Shown: positions 34,182 to 43,178, numbered from the stretch's first letter. The stretch is 64,000 nucleotides of DNA from Amycolatopsis sp. 2-15 (GCF_030285625.1 NZ_CP127294.1:7844001-7908000); one strand, 5' to 3'. Made by a program: numbers and translations. The notes: a model not told the origin generated them from the letters alone.

Positions 34182-35678
34182 ATGTGCGGAATCGTCGCGT
34201 GGTTTTCCTCCTCCCCCGGCCCGGAACTCCCCGAAACAGGGCGGGAAATGCTGAACCGGATCGTCCACCGTGGACCGGACGAAAGCGGCCAGGCACCGGT
34301 CGGCGACAAGACCTGGTTGGGGCACAACCGGTTGTCGATCGTCGGCCTGGCGGACGGGGCCCAGCCGCTGGCCGGGCCGCGCGGCTGGGCGATGGTGTGC
34401 AACGGCGAGATCTACAACGACGCCCAGCTACGGAAAAGCCTGCGCCAGTACCGGTTCGGCACGGGGTCGGACAACGAATCGGCACTCGCCCTCCTCGCGG
34501 AGCACGGCCCCCAGGCGCTCGACCGGTTGCAGGGCATGTGGGCGCTGTGCGCCGCGACACCCGACGGCCGGTTCGTCGCCGCCCGCGATCGGCTCGGCAT
34601 CAAACCGCTGTACTGGGCCGAAACGGACGGCACCGTGCTGTTCGCCTCGGAGATGCGCGCCTTCCCGATCGAGGTCCAGCCCCTTGTGGCGGCGTTCCCC
34701 CCGGGCTGCTGGTGGACGCCGGAAGACGGCCTGGTCCGGTTCGCCGAAGCCGTGACCCCGGCCGAGGTGGACGCGCGGGACACGGAACGGCGGACCCGCG
34801 AAGTCCTCGTCGACTCCGTCCTGCGCCACCTCATGGCCGACGTCGAGGTCGGGGTCTTCCTCTCCGGCGGTCTCGACTCGAGCGTCGTCGCCGCCGTCGC
34901 CGCGCAGGAGTACGCGCGCCGCGGCGCGCGGCTGAAGACGTTCTCGGTCGGCACCGAGGACTCCCCCGACCTCGCGGCCGCGCGCGAGGTCGCGCGGTTC
35001 CTCGGCACCGACCACCACGAGGCCGTCTTCGACACGGCCCAGGCCATCGACGTGGTGGACGACGTGGTCGCCTCCGTCGAATCGTTCGACGCGGGGCTGA
35101 TCCGCAGCGCCGTGCCGAACTGGTTCCTCGCCGAGCTGGCGTCGCGCCACGTGAAAGCGGTGCTGACCGGCGAAGGCGCCGACGAGCTCTTCGCCGGCTA
35201 CGGCTATTACCACGAGCAGCACCCCGCGCCGGGCGCGTTGCGGCGGGAGCTGGTGCGTACCGTGGGCCTGCTGCACGGCCTCAACCTGCAGCGGTGCGAT
35301 CGCGTGACGATGGCCCACGGCCTCGAGGCCCGCGTGCCGTTCCTCGACACCGCCGTGGTCACCCACGCGATGTCACTCCCGGACGAGGTGAAGGTGCTCG
35401 GCCCGGACGGCGTCGAGAAGAGCCACCTGCGCCGCGCTTTCACCGGCTGGCTGCCCGGCTCGATCCTGTGGCGCCGGAAGCTGGAGTTCGGCAGCGGCAG
35501 CGGCGCCGAGGACTTGCTGACTCCGTACTGGGAACGCCGCGTGAGCGACGCCGACCTCTCCGCGAACCGCGACGCGCAGGTGCGGTCCAAAGAGGAACTC
35601 TCGTACTACCGCGCGTTCCGGCGTGCGCTGCCGCGGATCCGGCCGCGTTCCGTCCTCACGCGCTTCGCCGTGGCCTAG
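34182..35678 (+). CDS. asnB: Asparagine synthase (glutamine-hydrolysing)
   Basis: 498 residues from ATG 34182, whose MCGIVAWFS exposes Cys2 as the glutaminase nucleophile. The class II amidotransferase domain includes HRGPDESG and NGEIYN. The synthetase domain has the PPi loop FLSGGLDSS and LTGEGADELFAGYGYY. It makes asparagine, or amidates another carboxylate, from glutamine and ATP. At about 500 residues it is shorter than housekeeping AsnB of about 610. It is the only gene under the divergent IclR promoter. Confidence 0.92.
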   Translation: MCGIVAWFSSSPGPELPETGREMLNRIVHRGPDESGQAPVGDKTWLGHNRLSIVGLADGAQPLAGPRGWAMVCNGEIYNDAQLRKSLRQYRFGTGSDNESALALLAEHGPQALDRLQGMWALCAATPDGRFVAARDRLGIKPLYWAETDGTVLFASEMRAFPIEVQPLVAAFPPGCWWTPEDGLVRFAEAVTPAEVDARDTERRTREVLVDSVLRHLMADVEVGVFLSGGLDSSVVAAVAAQEYARRGARLKTFSVGTEDSPDLAAAREVARFLGTDHHEAVFDTAQAIDVVDDVVASVESFDAGLIRSAVPNWFLAELASRHVKAVLTGEGADELFAGYGYYHEQHPAPGALRRELVRTVGLLHGLNLQRCDRVTMAHGLEARVPFLDTAVVTHAMSLPDEVKVLGPDGVEKSHLRRAFTGWLPGSILWRRKLEFGSGSGAEDLLTPYWERRVSDADLSANRDAQVRSKEELSYYRAFRRALPRIRPRSVLTRFAVA

Positions 35679-35935
35679 GCCGCGCGCGGTTCGATCCGCG
35701 TCCCGCGCGGGACCGTGACCGACAGGAGGTCACTGGGGGCGTCGAGCTCGAGGCGGTGCCACCGTCCACACGGGACGATCGCCGCGGTTCCCGGGGTGAG
35801 TGTGGCCGGGGTGTCGTCGTCGCGGAGGTACAGGCGGAAGCCGCCGGTGAGGCAGCAGACGAGCTCGTCGGCGGCGGCGTGGATTTCCCAGTGGTCGGAG
35901 TGGACGTCGGCGTCGGTGGCGGCGTGGAAGGTCAT
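35675..35935 (-). CDS. Small cupin-domain protein
   Basis: 86 residues from ATG 35935. DVHSDHWEIHAAADELVCCL holds the first cupin metal motif and GRWHRLELDAPSDLLSVTVP the second. Its stop shares a CTAG with the convergent asparagine synthetase stop. The frame is open upstream, so a longer N-terminus with a non-ATG start is possible. Confidence 0.75.
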   Translation of the reverse strand: MTFHAATDADVHSDHWEIHAAADELVCCLTGGFRLYLRDDDTPATLTPGTAAIVPCGRWHRLELDAPSDLLSVTVPRGTRIEPRAA

Positions 35936-35960
35936 CAGGTGCCAGTCGTCGGGCTCGCTG

Positions 35961-36851
35961 TCAGTCGGCGAGGCCGCGACGGAGGGCGGCGGCGAGTTCG
36001 GCGATCTGGCGCTGCGACACCTCGGCGGACAGGATCGCCTGCGAGCCGTGGAAGGTGCCGGGCCACTGGTGCAGCTCGGCGGACACGCCCGATTGCAGCA
36101 GGCGCAGCGCGTACGTGATGCCCTCGTCGCGAAGCGGGTCGAACTCGGCGGTGGCGACGTAGGCGGGCGGCAGGCCCGAGAGGTCGGCCGCCCGCGCGGG
36201 GGCGGCGTAGGGCGTGCCGGGAGTGTCGCCGAGGTAGTGGCGCCAGGTCGCGGCGAGTTTGTCGCGTGTCATCCACGGCGTGTCGGTGAAGGTGCGCGCC
36301 GACCAGGTGTCCTGGCGGTCGTCGAGCTCGGGCTGGTTGAGCAGCTGGAAGCGGATCGTCGGCCCGTGCTCGTCGCGGGCCCGCAGCGCGAGGGCGGCGG
36401 CGATCCCGGCGCCCGCGCTGTGTCCGCCGACGGCGATGCGGGCCGGGTCGAGGCCGAGCTCCGTCGCGTTCTTCGCGGCCCAGGTCAGCGCCGCGTACGC
36501 GTCGTCCACGGCGGCCGGGAAGGGGTGTTCCGGAGCCCGCCGGTAGCCGACGGAGATCACCACGGCGCCGGCGCCGTCGGCGACGCGCGCGGCCCACGGG
36601 TGCTCCGTGTCGAGGTCGCCCATGACGAAGCCGCCGCCGTGCAGCCAGATGACCGCGCCGTGGGCCTGCCGCGGCCGGTACACGCGCACGGGGACGCCGC
36701 CGTCGACGGTGTGGTCCTCGATCGTGAGGCCCGAGGTGTCGGGCGGCGGCGCGGAGGCGGACAGGCCGGCGAGCTTCTCGCGGGCGGTGACCGGATCGTC
36801 CAGGTCGGCGGGCGGGAACAGCGGGAGGAAGGCTTCGAGTTCCGGGTTCAT
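35961..36851 (-). CDS. Alpha/beta hydrolase of the hormone-sensitive-lipase family
   Basis: 296 residues. HGGGFVMGDL is the oxyanion HGGG motif, GGHSAGAGIAAAL holds the nucleophile Ser, and AEFDPLRDEG and GTFHGS supply Asp and His. This is a complete HSL-type esterase for small acyl esters. No signal peptide, so cytosolic. Confidence 0.9.
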   Translation of the reverse strand: MNPELEAFLPLFPPADLDDPVTAREKLAGLSASAPPPDTSGLTIEDHTVDGGVPVRVYRPRQAHGAVIWLHGGGFVMGDLDTEHPWAARVADGAGAVVISVGYRRAPEHPFPAAVDDAYAALTWAAKNATELGLDPARIAVGGHSAGAGIAAALALRARDEHGPTIRFQLLNQPELDDRQDTWSARTFTDTPWMTRDKLAATWRHYLGDTPGTPYAAPARAADLSGLPPAYVATAEFDPLRDEGITYALRLLQSGVSAELHQWPGTFHGSQAILSAEVSQRQIAELAAALRRGLAD

Positions 36852-36947
36852 GCCGACGATCCTGCCGCTGCCCGAGCACCGCGTCGCCCGCCGGCCGTCG
36901 CGTGAAATCGCCTGAGGACGCGACGCTCGCCGCGTACGCTGCCGGGT

Positions 36948-37895
36948 ATGGAGGCGTTGGTCGTCCGGCTGTCGCAGCTGGATTCGGAGGCCGAGGGCGC
37001 GATCCGCGTCGTGATGTTCTACGACACGCTGATCCGCCGGCGCGTCGACCTGGCCGCGCTGGCCCGGGCGTCGGCGGGCCTGGCCGAGTGCGTGGCCGGC
37101 ATCCGGCTCGACGGCACCGGGCAGACGTTCCGCGTCGCCCCGGACGGCCCCGCGCCCTCCGCCGGCCGCGCGTCGACCACGGTCGCGATCACCCTGGACG
37201 ACGAGCAGATCGGCGCGGTCTGGCTGGAACGCCCGTCGCCGCTCCCCCTCGACCGGCTGCTGCTGGACCGCCTGGCCATCGCCGCGGCCGCCGTCGTCGA
37301 ACGCTACGGCCCCGCCCGCACCACCATGGCCGACCCGGCCCTCGTCGAGCTCGCCATCAGCCCCGGCACCGACGACGCCGCCCGCGCGCGGGCCCTGCGC
37401 CTGCTCGGCTTCGCGACGGAGGCCCCGGTGCGCGTCGTCGCCGTGCGCTCGCCGCTGCCGCTCGACCAGCTCGGCGCGCTGGTGTGCCCCGCGCGCCCGG
37501 TGAAGGCGGCTCCGCTGGGCGAGGTGGGCGTCCTGCTGCTCACCGCCGTCGACGCTTCGCGCTTCCCGCCGGACGTGCGGGCGGGGATCGGGTCTCCGGG
37601 GCCGTTGCCGCGCTCGTGGCTGTCCGCGCGGACAGCGCTGCGCTTCACGACCTCACGCCAGCCCGTCGTGGACTACCGCTCGCTGGGCGCGCTGGCCCTG
37701 CTCGCGCACGTGCCCGGCGATGCCGCCCGCGACAACACCGACGTGGCCGCCCTGGCCGGCTTGGGCGCCGACGACCACCGAGTTCGCGCGTTCTTCCAGC
37801 GTTCACGCCGCGATCATCCGAGGGAGGGCGCGCGTTCGGACCGGGTCGGAACTGTCGGGTGGCCCTGTTCCCCGACCCCAGGACGGATTCCGTGA
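36948..37895 (+). pseudogene. PucR/CdaR-like regulator lacking its C-terminal HTH
   Basis: The first about 272 residues look normal (MEALVVRLSQLDSEAEGAIR, VMFYDTLIRRRVDLAALARA, TSRQPVVDYRSLGALALLAH). After DVAALAGLGADD the sequence changes to a low-complexity Arg-rich tail (RVRAFFQRSRRDHPREGARS), where this family normally has its DNA-binding HTH. The tail DNA resembles the promoter region of the following secreted-protein gene. A deletion near 37775 is inferred. The remaining sensor part may be made but cannot bind DNA as expected. Confidence 0.65.
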
Positions 37896-39316
37896 CCGAT
37901 TCACGCGTTCGCCGGTGGCACCGCAGCCTCCGTCGTCCCCTCGTCGCCGTCGCCGGACCCGTGCTGGTCCTCGGTGCGCTCACCGCGCCCGCGGCCAGTG
38001 CGGCACCCGCCGACGACGTCCGGATCAACGAGGTGGTGACGACCGGCGACGTCAACGACTCGATCGAGCTCTACAACAAGGGCACCGCGACCGCCGACCT
38101 CTCGGGGTGGATCCTCAAGGACGACGACAACGGCTCGAATTTCAAGATCCCGTCCGGCACCACACTGGCGCCGGGCGCGTTCCGCGCGTTCGACGTGCAC
38201 GACGAGTTCGGCCTCGGCTCCGAGGACGAGGCGCGCCTGTACCTCGCCAACGGCAGCACCCTCGTCGACAGCTTCAGCTGGGACGACCACTCCGACCCGT
38301 CGTGGTCGCGCTGCCCCGACGGCACGGGCTCGTTCCGCCAGGCGTCCGCGCTGACGCTGGGCGGGCCCAACGCGTGTGGCGGCTCGGGCCAGGGCACGTC
38401 GCCGGTCGCGTGGCCGGGCAGCGGTTCGGTGTCGACGGCCGACGCGTCGAACGTCTTCGGCGAGGACCTTTCCAGCCTGTACCAAGAGGGCGGCGAGCTG
38501 TGGGCGGCCCAGAACTCCGGGAAGCTGTGGCGCCTGGTGTCCAACGGTTCCGGCGGGTGGAAGCCGGACACCGCGTCCGGCTGGTCCTCGGGCAAGAAGC
38601 TGCACTTCCCCAACGGCTCGGGCACGCCCGACGACGAGGGCGTCACGGTCACCGGCTCCGGCTCCTCGGCCGGCGTCTTCGTGGCCACCGAGCGCGACGA
38701 CGACAAGTCCGGCACCAGCCGGCTTTCCGTGCTGCGCTACGACGTCAGCGGCTCGGCGACCACGCTGAACGCGGCCAAGGAGTGGAACCTGACGTCGGAC
38801 CTGCCGTCCGTCGACTCCAACTCGGGCTTCGAGGGCGTCACCTGGGTGCCGGACGCGTCGCTGACCGCGGCGGGCTTCAAGGACTCCGCCACGGGCGCGG
38901 CCTACTCCCCCAGCCGCTACGGCTCGCACACCGGCGGCGTGTTCTTCGTCGGCGTCGAGGGCACGGGCATGATCTACGGCTACGTGCTGCAGGACTCCGG
39001 CACGTTCACCCGCGTCGCCTCCTTCAGCAGCGGCATGGACGGCGTGATGGAGCTCCAGTGGGAACCACAGGCCTCCCGCCTGTGGGCCGTCTGCGACGAC
39101 ACGTGCGACGGGCAGCACCGCACCTTCCAGGTGTCGTCGGGCTCCTTCACGACGGCCGCGGTGTACAACCGCCCGAGCGGGATGTCGAACTACAACAACG
39201 AGGGCTTCTCCGTCGGCCCCGCGAGCGAATGCTCGGGCGGCTCGAAGCCGGTCTACTGGTCCGACGACAGCAACGACGGCGGGCACGCGTTGAGGAAGGG
39301 CAGCATCAGCTGCTGA
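37892..39316 (+). CDS. Secreted lamin-tail-domain protein
   Basis: 474 residues from GTG 37892. A basic start and a long hydrophobic signal peptide ending at PAASAAPADD are followed by a lamin-tail domain (VRINEVVTTGDVNDSIELYN, TADLSGWILKDDDNGSNFKI, SFSWDDHSD). After a Gly/Ser linker comes a propeller-like esterase/phytase-type region (ELWAAQNSGKLWRLVSNGSG, DDEGVTVTGSGSSAG, GMDGVMELQWEPQASRLWAV). Secreted; function unknown. A strong hairpin follows. Confidence 0.88.
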   Translation: MTDSRVRRWHRSLRRPLVAVAGPVLVLGALTAPAASAAPADDVRINEVVTTGDVNDSIELYNKGTATADLSGWILKDDDNGSNFKIPSGTTLAPGAFRAFDVHDEFGLGSEDEARLYLANGSTLVDSFSWDDHSDPSWSRCPDGTGSFRQASALTLGGPNACGGSGQGTSPVAWPGSGSVSTADASNVFGEDLSSLYQEGGELWAAQNSGKLWRLVSNGSGGWKPDTASGWSSGKKLHFPNGSGTPDDEGVTVTGSGSSAGVFVATERDDDKSGTSRLSVLRYDVSGSATTLNAAKEWNLTSDLPSVDSNSGFEGVTWVPDASLTAAGFKDSATGAAYSPSRYGSHTGGVFFVGVEGTGMIYGYVLQDSGTFTRVASFSSGMDGVMELQWEPQASRLWAVCDDTCDGQHRTFQVSSGSFTTAAVYNRPSGMSNYNNEGFSVGPASECSGGSKPVYWSDDSNDGGHALRKGSISC

Positions 39317-39325
39317 CGTCTTACT

Positions 39326-39361
39326 GACTGTGGTCCCGGCCGCTTGGCCGGGACCACAGTC
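39326..39361. terminator. Strong bidirectional hairpin terminator
   Basis: 16-bp perfect stem GACTGTGGTCCCGGCC (39326-39341) with a GCTT tetraloop and its complement at 39346-39361, between convergent genes. Confidence 0.9.
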
Positions 39362-39365
39362 GTCT

Positions 39366-39983
39366 TCAGGCCGGCTTCCGGGCCGCGAGCCGTTCCACGG
39401 TCCCGAATTTGAGCCGCTCCGCCCGCGTGATTTCGAAACCCGCCGCGATGACGAGCGGCAGGGGCCTGCGGGTCTGGTGGTCGCCGATCTGACGGAGGGT
39501 GACGCGCTCCAGGAGGCGCTGGGCACAGCGCAGCGAGCGGTGGTGGCTGCCGATGTGGTCGAGCAGCAACAGCGCGCCACCCGGACGCAGGACCCTGTGC
39601 ATCTCGGCGAGGGCGGCGCGGTCGTCGGGAAAGCCGCACAGGCCGAGCGTGCAGACGACGGTATCGAAGCTCGCGTCGGGGAACGGGAGGGCTTCGGCGT
39701 CTCCCTCGCGCAGCGTCACGGGCCGGCCGAGGCCGTCGGCGCGGCGCTTCGCCACCTCCAGCATGGCGGGGCTGAGGTCGAGGCCGGTCACGCGGGCACC
39801 GGGCGGGTAGCGGCCGAGGTTGAGCCCGGTGCCGATGGCCACTTCCAGCACGTCTCCGCCCGCCTGCGCGCAGACCCATTCACGGCCGCCGGCGAACTGG
39901 ACGCGTTCGAGGAAGCCGATGCTGCGGTCGTAGTGCGGGGCGTATTTGTCCCATTGAGCGCGGAGCCAGGCGGAGTCGGTCAT
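39366..39983 (-). CDS. Class I SAM-dependent methyltransferase
   Basis: 205 residues. DVLEVAIGTGLNLGRYPPGA is motif I, then TGLDLSPAMLEVAKRRAD and LPFPDASFDTVVCTLGLCGF. It resembles UbiE/phospholipid-type small-molecule methyltransferases. The substrate is unknown. Confidence 0.88.
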   Translation of the reverse strand: MTDSAWLRAQWDKYAPHYDRSIGFLERVQFAGGREWVCAQAGGDVLEVAIGTGLNLGRYPPGARVTGLDLSPAMLEVAKRRADGLGRPVTLREGDAEALPFPDASFDTVVCTLGLCGFPDDRAALAEMHRVLRPGGALLLLDHIGSHHRSLRCAQRLLERVTLRQIGDHQTRRPLPLVIAAGFEITRAERLKFGTVERLAARKPA

Positions 39984-40005
39984 CCGGCGCGCTCCTCTCG
40001 GGCAG

Positions 40006-40227
40006 TCAGTAGCGCCGGCAAACGTCTTCGGAGGGGTTGAGACACCAGCCGTCGGTGGTCGCCGTGCACGGACTCTGCCCCAGGCACCAGCCGTCGGTCG
40101 TTCGGGTGCACGGGGCCGGGCCGAGGCACCAGCCGGGCGGGGCGTCAGCGGAGGCGGTGGCAGGCACGACGACGGTCACCAGGGCGAACGAGCCGGCCAG
40201 CAACCCGGCGGTCAGAAATCTACGCAT
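40006..40227 (-). CDS. Small secreted peptide with three Cys-rich tandem repeats
   Basis: 73 residues from ATG 40227. A clean signal peptide (MRRFLTAGLLAGSFALVTVV to ATASA) precedes three 14-residue units: GWCLGPAPCTRTTD, GWCLGQSPCTATTD and the degenerate GWCLNPSEDVCRRY. Each unit has two Cys five to seven residues apart, giving six Cys in a mature chain of about 45 residues. The first two units are also near-identical in DNA. It resembles no family I know and looks like an exported disulfide-rich peptide. Confidence 0.7.
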   Translation of the reverse strand: MRRFLTAGLLAGSFALVTVVVPATASADAPPGWCLGPAPCTRTTDGWCLGQSPCTATTDGWCLNPSEDVCRRY

Positions 40228-40277
40228 ACCGCCGACTCTGCCCGATCCGGGCAGCCCACACCAGCAGCGACCGTGCT

Positions 40278-40709
40278 TCACCGTGCCGTCAGGACGATCA
40301 CAACCCGGTCGACCCATTTGCTGTCATTGACGAACACCTTCAGGTCCTGCGCGCGGGAAAACACGCCGACGCGCAGCTCGGCGTGATCGTCCAGGTCCTG
40401 CACCACCACTCTGGCCGAGGGCGTCTCGAGAACGCCCTCGAGCTTCAGCACCAGCCCGTCGGTGAACTCCGCCGGAGGTCCGCAATGAAAGACGTCGACG
40501 CGAACGGGACCGTCAACCGAGGCGAGGACCGCGACGTAGAGGGAGTCGACATCCAGGTGGAACGGCTCGGTGTCGGAATCCCAGTCTTCGTGGCGGCCCG
40601 GCGTCTCGACGTCCTCGACGACGAGGATGCCGTGGTCGAAGAACGCCGTCAGCGCGCCGCCGTAGTCCGAATCGGCAAGCCCGGCACCCGGAAACGCCGC
40701 AGATCCCAT
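40278..40709 (-). CDS. Hypothetical protein, beta-rich
   Basis: 143 residues from ATG 40709, chosen for the GGGGAG five bases upstream; an in-frame ATG at 40745 lacks a ribosome site. The sequence is acidic with alternating hydrophobics (VDSLYVAVLASVDGPVRVDV, LVLKLEGVLETPSARVVVQD), suggesting a beta-sandwich. No family is recognised. It stands alone between the Cys-repeat peptide gene and a divergent regulator. Confidence 0.65.
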   Translation of the reverse strand: MGSAAFPGAGLADSDYGGALTAFFDHGILVVEDVETPGRHEDWDSDTEPFHLDVDSLYVAVLASVDGPVRVDVFHCGPPAEFTDGLVLKLEGVLETPSARVVVQDLDDHAELRVGVFSRAQDLKVFVNDSKWVDRVVIVLTAR

Positions 40710-40828
40710 CGCACTCCCCCATACGTCCGATTCGTCCTGAAGCATCCTACCCAGCGACGACGAACGACAGCGCCGAACTGCCCCGCGTTTGGGATACTCC
40801 CCCTCTGCCCCACGAAGGGAGACGGCTG

Positions 40829-42481
40829 GTGGTGACGCGGGAGCACGACGTCACGGCGCGGCGGTGGCTGCAGCCGGAAGCCGGGGCCGGAACGGGCAGT
40901 GACCAGGCGTTCTTCCGGAGACGGCGGGACCTGGTCACCGTGGCCGAGCGGGCCGTGCGCGCGTTGGGGGGGCAGGTGGTGCAGTACCTCGACGTCGCGG
41001 ACAACGTGGTGCGCCGGGTGACCGTGGACGTCACCGACGGCGGTGAGCGGCTGGCGCGGCTGGACGTGGTCGACAGTGCCGCGCCGTTCGGGTTGACTGT
41101 GCGCGAGCTGCAGGTGGCCACGGGCGTCGCGGGTGGGCTGGGCAACCAGGACATCGCCGACGCGCTGCAGTGCTCACGGCGGACCGTGGCGACGCATCTC
41201 GAGCACATCTTCACCAAGACCGGCACGAACTCGCGCGTCACCGTGGCGACGCTGCTGGCCGAGCACGACGCCTACGCGGCACCCCTGCCCGACGGCGAAC
41301 TGGTGCTGCCGGCGACGCTGTTGTCCCTCCTGCACAAGAAACCCCGAGCGAATCCACGCACCACCAAACCCCGCCCGGCGCTCATCGGCGCGGTCTACGC
41401 GGCAGCGGCCGGACCGGAGGTCGTGGCGATGCGCCGCGGCGACAAACTGGCCGTCACCGAGCTCAACGCGCGGGGCGGCGTCGCGGGGCGGCAGGTGGAG
41501 CACCTCGTGCTCGGGGCGACGCCGGAAGGCCTGCTCGACGCCGTCGAGGAGCTGACGGCGCGCGGCGTGGACGCCGTCGTGTTCGGCAACTTCCCGTTGG
41601 GCTACGCGCGCAAAGCCATCGCGACGGCCGCCGCGGCCGGGGCGCCCGTGCTGCACAGCATGACCGGGCCCGCGTTGTCCGACGACGTGCACGCCGACCC
41701 GCGCGGCCTCGGCGCCGTGTTCCAGGTCTGTTCCACCGAATCCGCTTACGTGCCAGGGCTTCTGCGCACGCTCCCCCACCTCGACCACGGGCGCCGCCGC
41801 CGGCTGGCCGTGCTGCCGCGCGAGAGCACGTTCGACGCGTCGATCCCGGAGCAGGTCGAGCGGCACGCCGCCGCGGCGGGCTGGGAGCTGGTGCTCGCCG
41901 AGCCGGTGCCCGACCACACCCGCGACTTCACCAGCGTCGTGCGACAGCTGGAGCGGGCGAAAGCCGACGCCGTCTCGTTGTCGAGCTTCCCGGAGCCGAC
42001 GCTGCGCGCGTTCCTCACCGCCGCCGAACCGCTGCGCGACCGCACGCTCGTGCACGTCGCCTGGTCGCCGGCCTCCCCCGGTTTCACGGGCCGGTTCCGC
42101 TCGCTGTCCGACGGGCTGCTGTGGTCGACGGTGATCGGCAACGTCGACAGCCCCGCCTGCCACGCGTTCGAACAGCGCTACCGCGCGGCCTACGGCGGCG
42201 AACCCGGCCTGGGCGCCGCGGCGGTGCACTTCGACATGGTCAACGTGCTCGCCCAGGTGTGGAGCCAGGTCAGCCGGCCGTGGGACTTCGCCGCGGTGCG
42301 GCGGCAGCTGCGGTCGGTCGCGTCGTTCGGCGTCACCGGCGCGCACCAGTTCCTCGGCCGCGGCCAGCGCGGCCTCAGCTACCCCGACGACACCGGCGAC
42401 CCGACCCGCGGCCACCCCCACCTCGTCTACCGCATCGAAGGCGGCACCCACCGCCGCCTGGCCCCGGCGCTGCTCAGCTGA
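40829..42481 (+). CDS. LuxR-type HTH fused to a periplasmic-binding-protein-like sensor
   Basis: 550 residues from GTG 40829 (AAGGGAG upstream); GTG 40832 is also possible. Residues about 85-150 are a GerE/LuxR HTH (LTVRELQVATGVAGGLGNQD, SRRTVATHLEHIFTKTGTNS). From about 180 to 540 it continues as a type I solute-binding fold (IGAVYAAAAGPEVVAMRRGD, LAVTELNARGGVAGRQVEHL, YVPGLLRTLPHL, AAVHFDMVNVL) like the Liv/AmiC group. There is no signal peptide, so it should sense a small molecule in the cytosol and regulate directly. It is convergent with the SDR of the C45/CE4 module by 8 bp. Confidence 0.82.
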   Translation: MVTREHDVTARRWLQPEAGAGTGSDQAFFRRRRDLVTVAERAVRALGGQVVQYLDVADNVVRRVTVDVTDGGERLARLDVVDSAAPFGLTVRELQVATGVAGGLGNQDIADALQCSRRTVATHLEHIFTKTGTNSRVTVATLLAEHDAYAAPLPDGELVLPATLLSLLHKKPRANPRTTKPRPALIGAVYAAAAGPEVVAMRRGDKLAVTELNARGGVAGRQVEHLVLGATPEGLLDAVEELTARGVDAVVFGNFPLGYARKAIATAAAAGAPVLHSMTGPALSDDVHADPRGLGAVFQVCSTESAYVPGLLRTLPHLDHGRRRRLAVLPRESTFDASIPEQVERHAAAAGWELVLAEPVPDHTRDFTSVVRQLERAKADAVSLSSFPEPTLRAFLTAAEPLRDRTLVHVAWSPASPGFTGRFRSLSDGLLWSTVIGNVDSPACHAFEQRYRAAYGGEPGLGAAAVHFDMVNVLAQVWSQVSRPWDFAAVRRQLRSVASFGVTGAHQFLGRGQRGLSYPDDTGDPTRGHPHLVYRIEGGTHRRLAPALLS

Positions 42482-43175
42482 GCCACGACGGCGCGGTGAC
42501 CGACCCGATGCCGTCCCCGCCGTCCACGGGCACCGAGCGCCCGTTGACCCACGACGCGTCCTCACTCAGCAGCCATGCGACCGCGGCGGCGATCTCGTCG
42601 GGACGGCCCAGCCGCCCGCTCACGCTCGCCGCCTCGACACCCTCGACGTACGAGCGCGGCACGGGATTCACCTGCGAGCCGACGTCGACGAACCCCGGCG
42701 CGACGGCGTTGCAGCGGATGCCGTCGCGCCCGTGTTCCAGCGCGAACGCCCGCACCAACGCGTCCAAGGCGGCCTTCGACGCGGCGTACACGGCGGTGCC
42801 CGGCCGCGCCCGCGTCGCCGCGCCGCTGCTGACGAACACCATCGCCCCGGGCCGGCCCGCGGCCACGCACTCCCGCACGAACTGCGCGCCCGCCGCGAAC
42901 GCCGAGCGCGCGTTCACTGTCAGGACCCGGTCGAACAGGTCCTCGTCGCCGTTCGACACCGGCGCCGCCGGATAGAGCCCCGCCGCGTGCACGAGCGCGT
43001 CGAACCCACCGTGCTCACTCTGCAACCGGGCCACCGCCGAAGCCACCTGGGGCCGCGCCAGATCCAGCTCGGGCAGGTCCGCGCCGACGACCGTCCACCC
43101 GTCCGAGGTCAGCCGCGAGCCGATGGCCCGGCCGAGCCCACCGCGGGAACCCAGCAGCAGCGCCGATTTCGCCAC
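42474..43175 (-). CDS. SDR oxidoreductase
   Basis: 233 residues. ALLLGSRGGLGRAIGSRLTS (glycine motif), LVHAAGLYPAAP, the catalytic Ser in FVSSGAATRARPGTAVYAASKAA cut by the YxxxK motif (YAASK), and the C-terminal LLSEDASWVNGRSVPVDGG. A complete classical SDR of unknown substrate. It lies 3 bp from the CE4-like hydrolase stop in the same transcript and partners that module. Confidence 0.88.
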   Translation of the reverse strand: MAKSALLLGSRGGLGRAIGSRLTSDGWTVVGADLPELDLARPQVASAVARLQSEHGGFDALVHAAGLYPAAPVSNGDEDLFDRVLTVNARSAFAAGAQFVRECVAAGRPGAMVFVSSGAATRARPGTAVYAASKAALDALVRAFALEHGRDGIRCNAVAPGFVDVGSQVNPVPRSYVEGVEAASVSGRLGRPDEIAAAVAWLLSEDASWVNGRSVPVDGGDGIGSVTAPSWLS

Positions 43176-43178
43176 CGG

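Noticed and set aside
37901..39580. Minus-strand open frame of about 560 codons opposite the lamin-tail protein
   Set aside because: Antisense shadow; it runs through a perfect terminator and has no recognisable domain or ribosome site.
40050..40130. CRISPR-like repeat
   Set aside because: Only two near-identical 42-bp units inside a coding sequence; there are no spacers and no cas genes.
40037..40330. Plus-strand frame across the Cys-repeat peptide gene
   Set aside because: It shows a repeat only because the minus-strand gene is repetitive. The minus strand has a proper signal peptide and Cys pattern.
41174..42565. Long minus-strand open frame of about 460 codons opposite the LuxR/binding-protein fusion
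   Set aside because: It is Arg/Gly/Ala-rich antisense with no domain, a product of GC-skewed codon positions. The plus-strand protein has clear homology.
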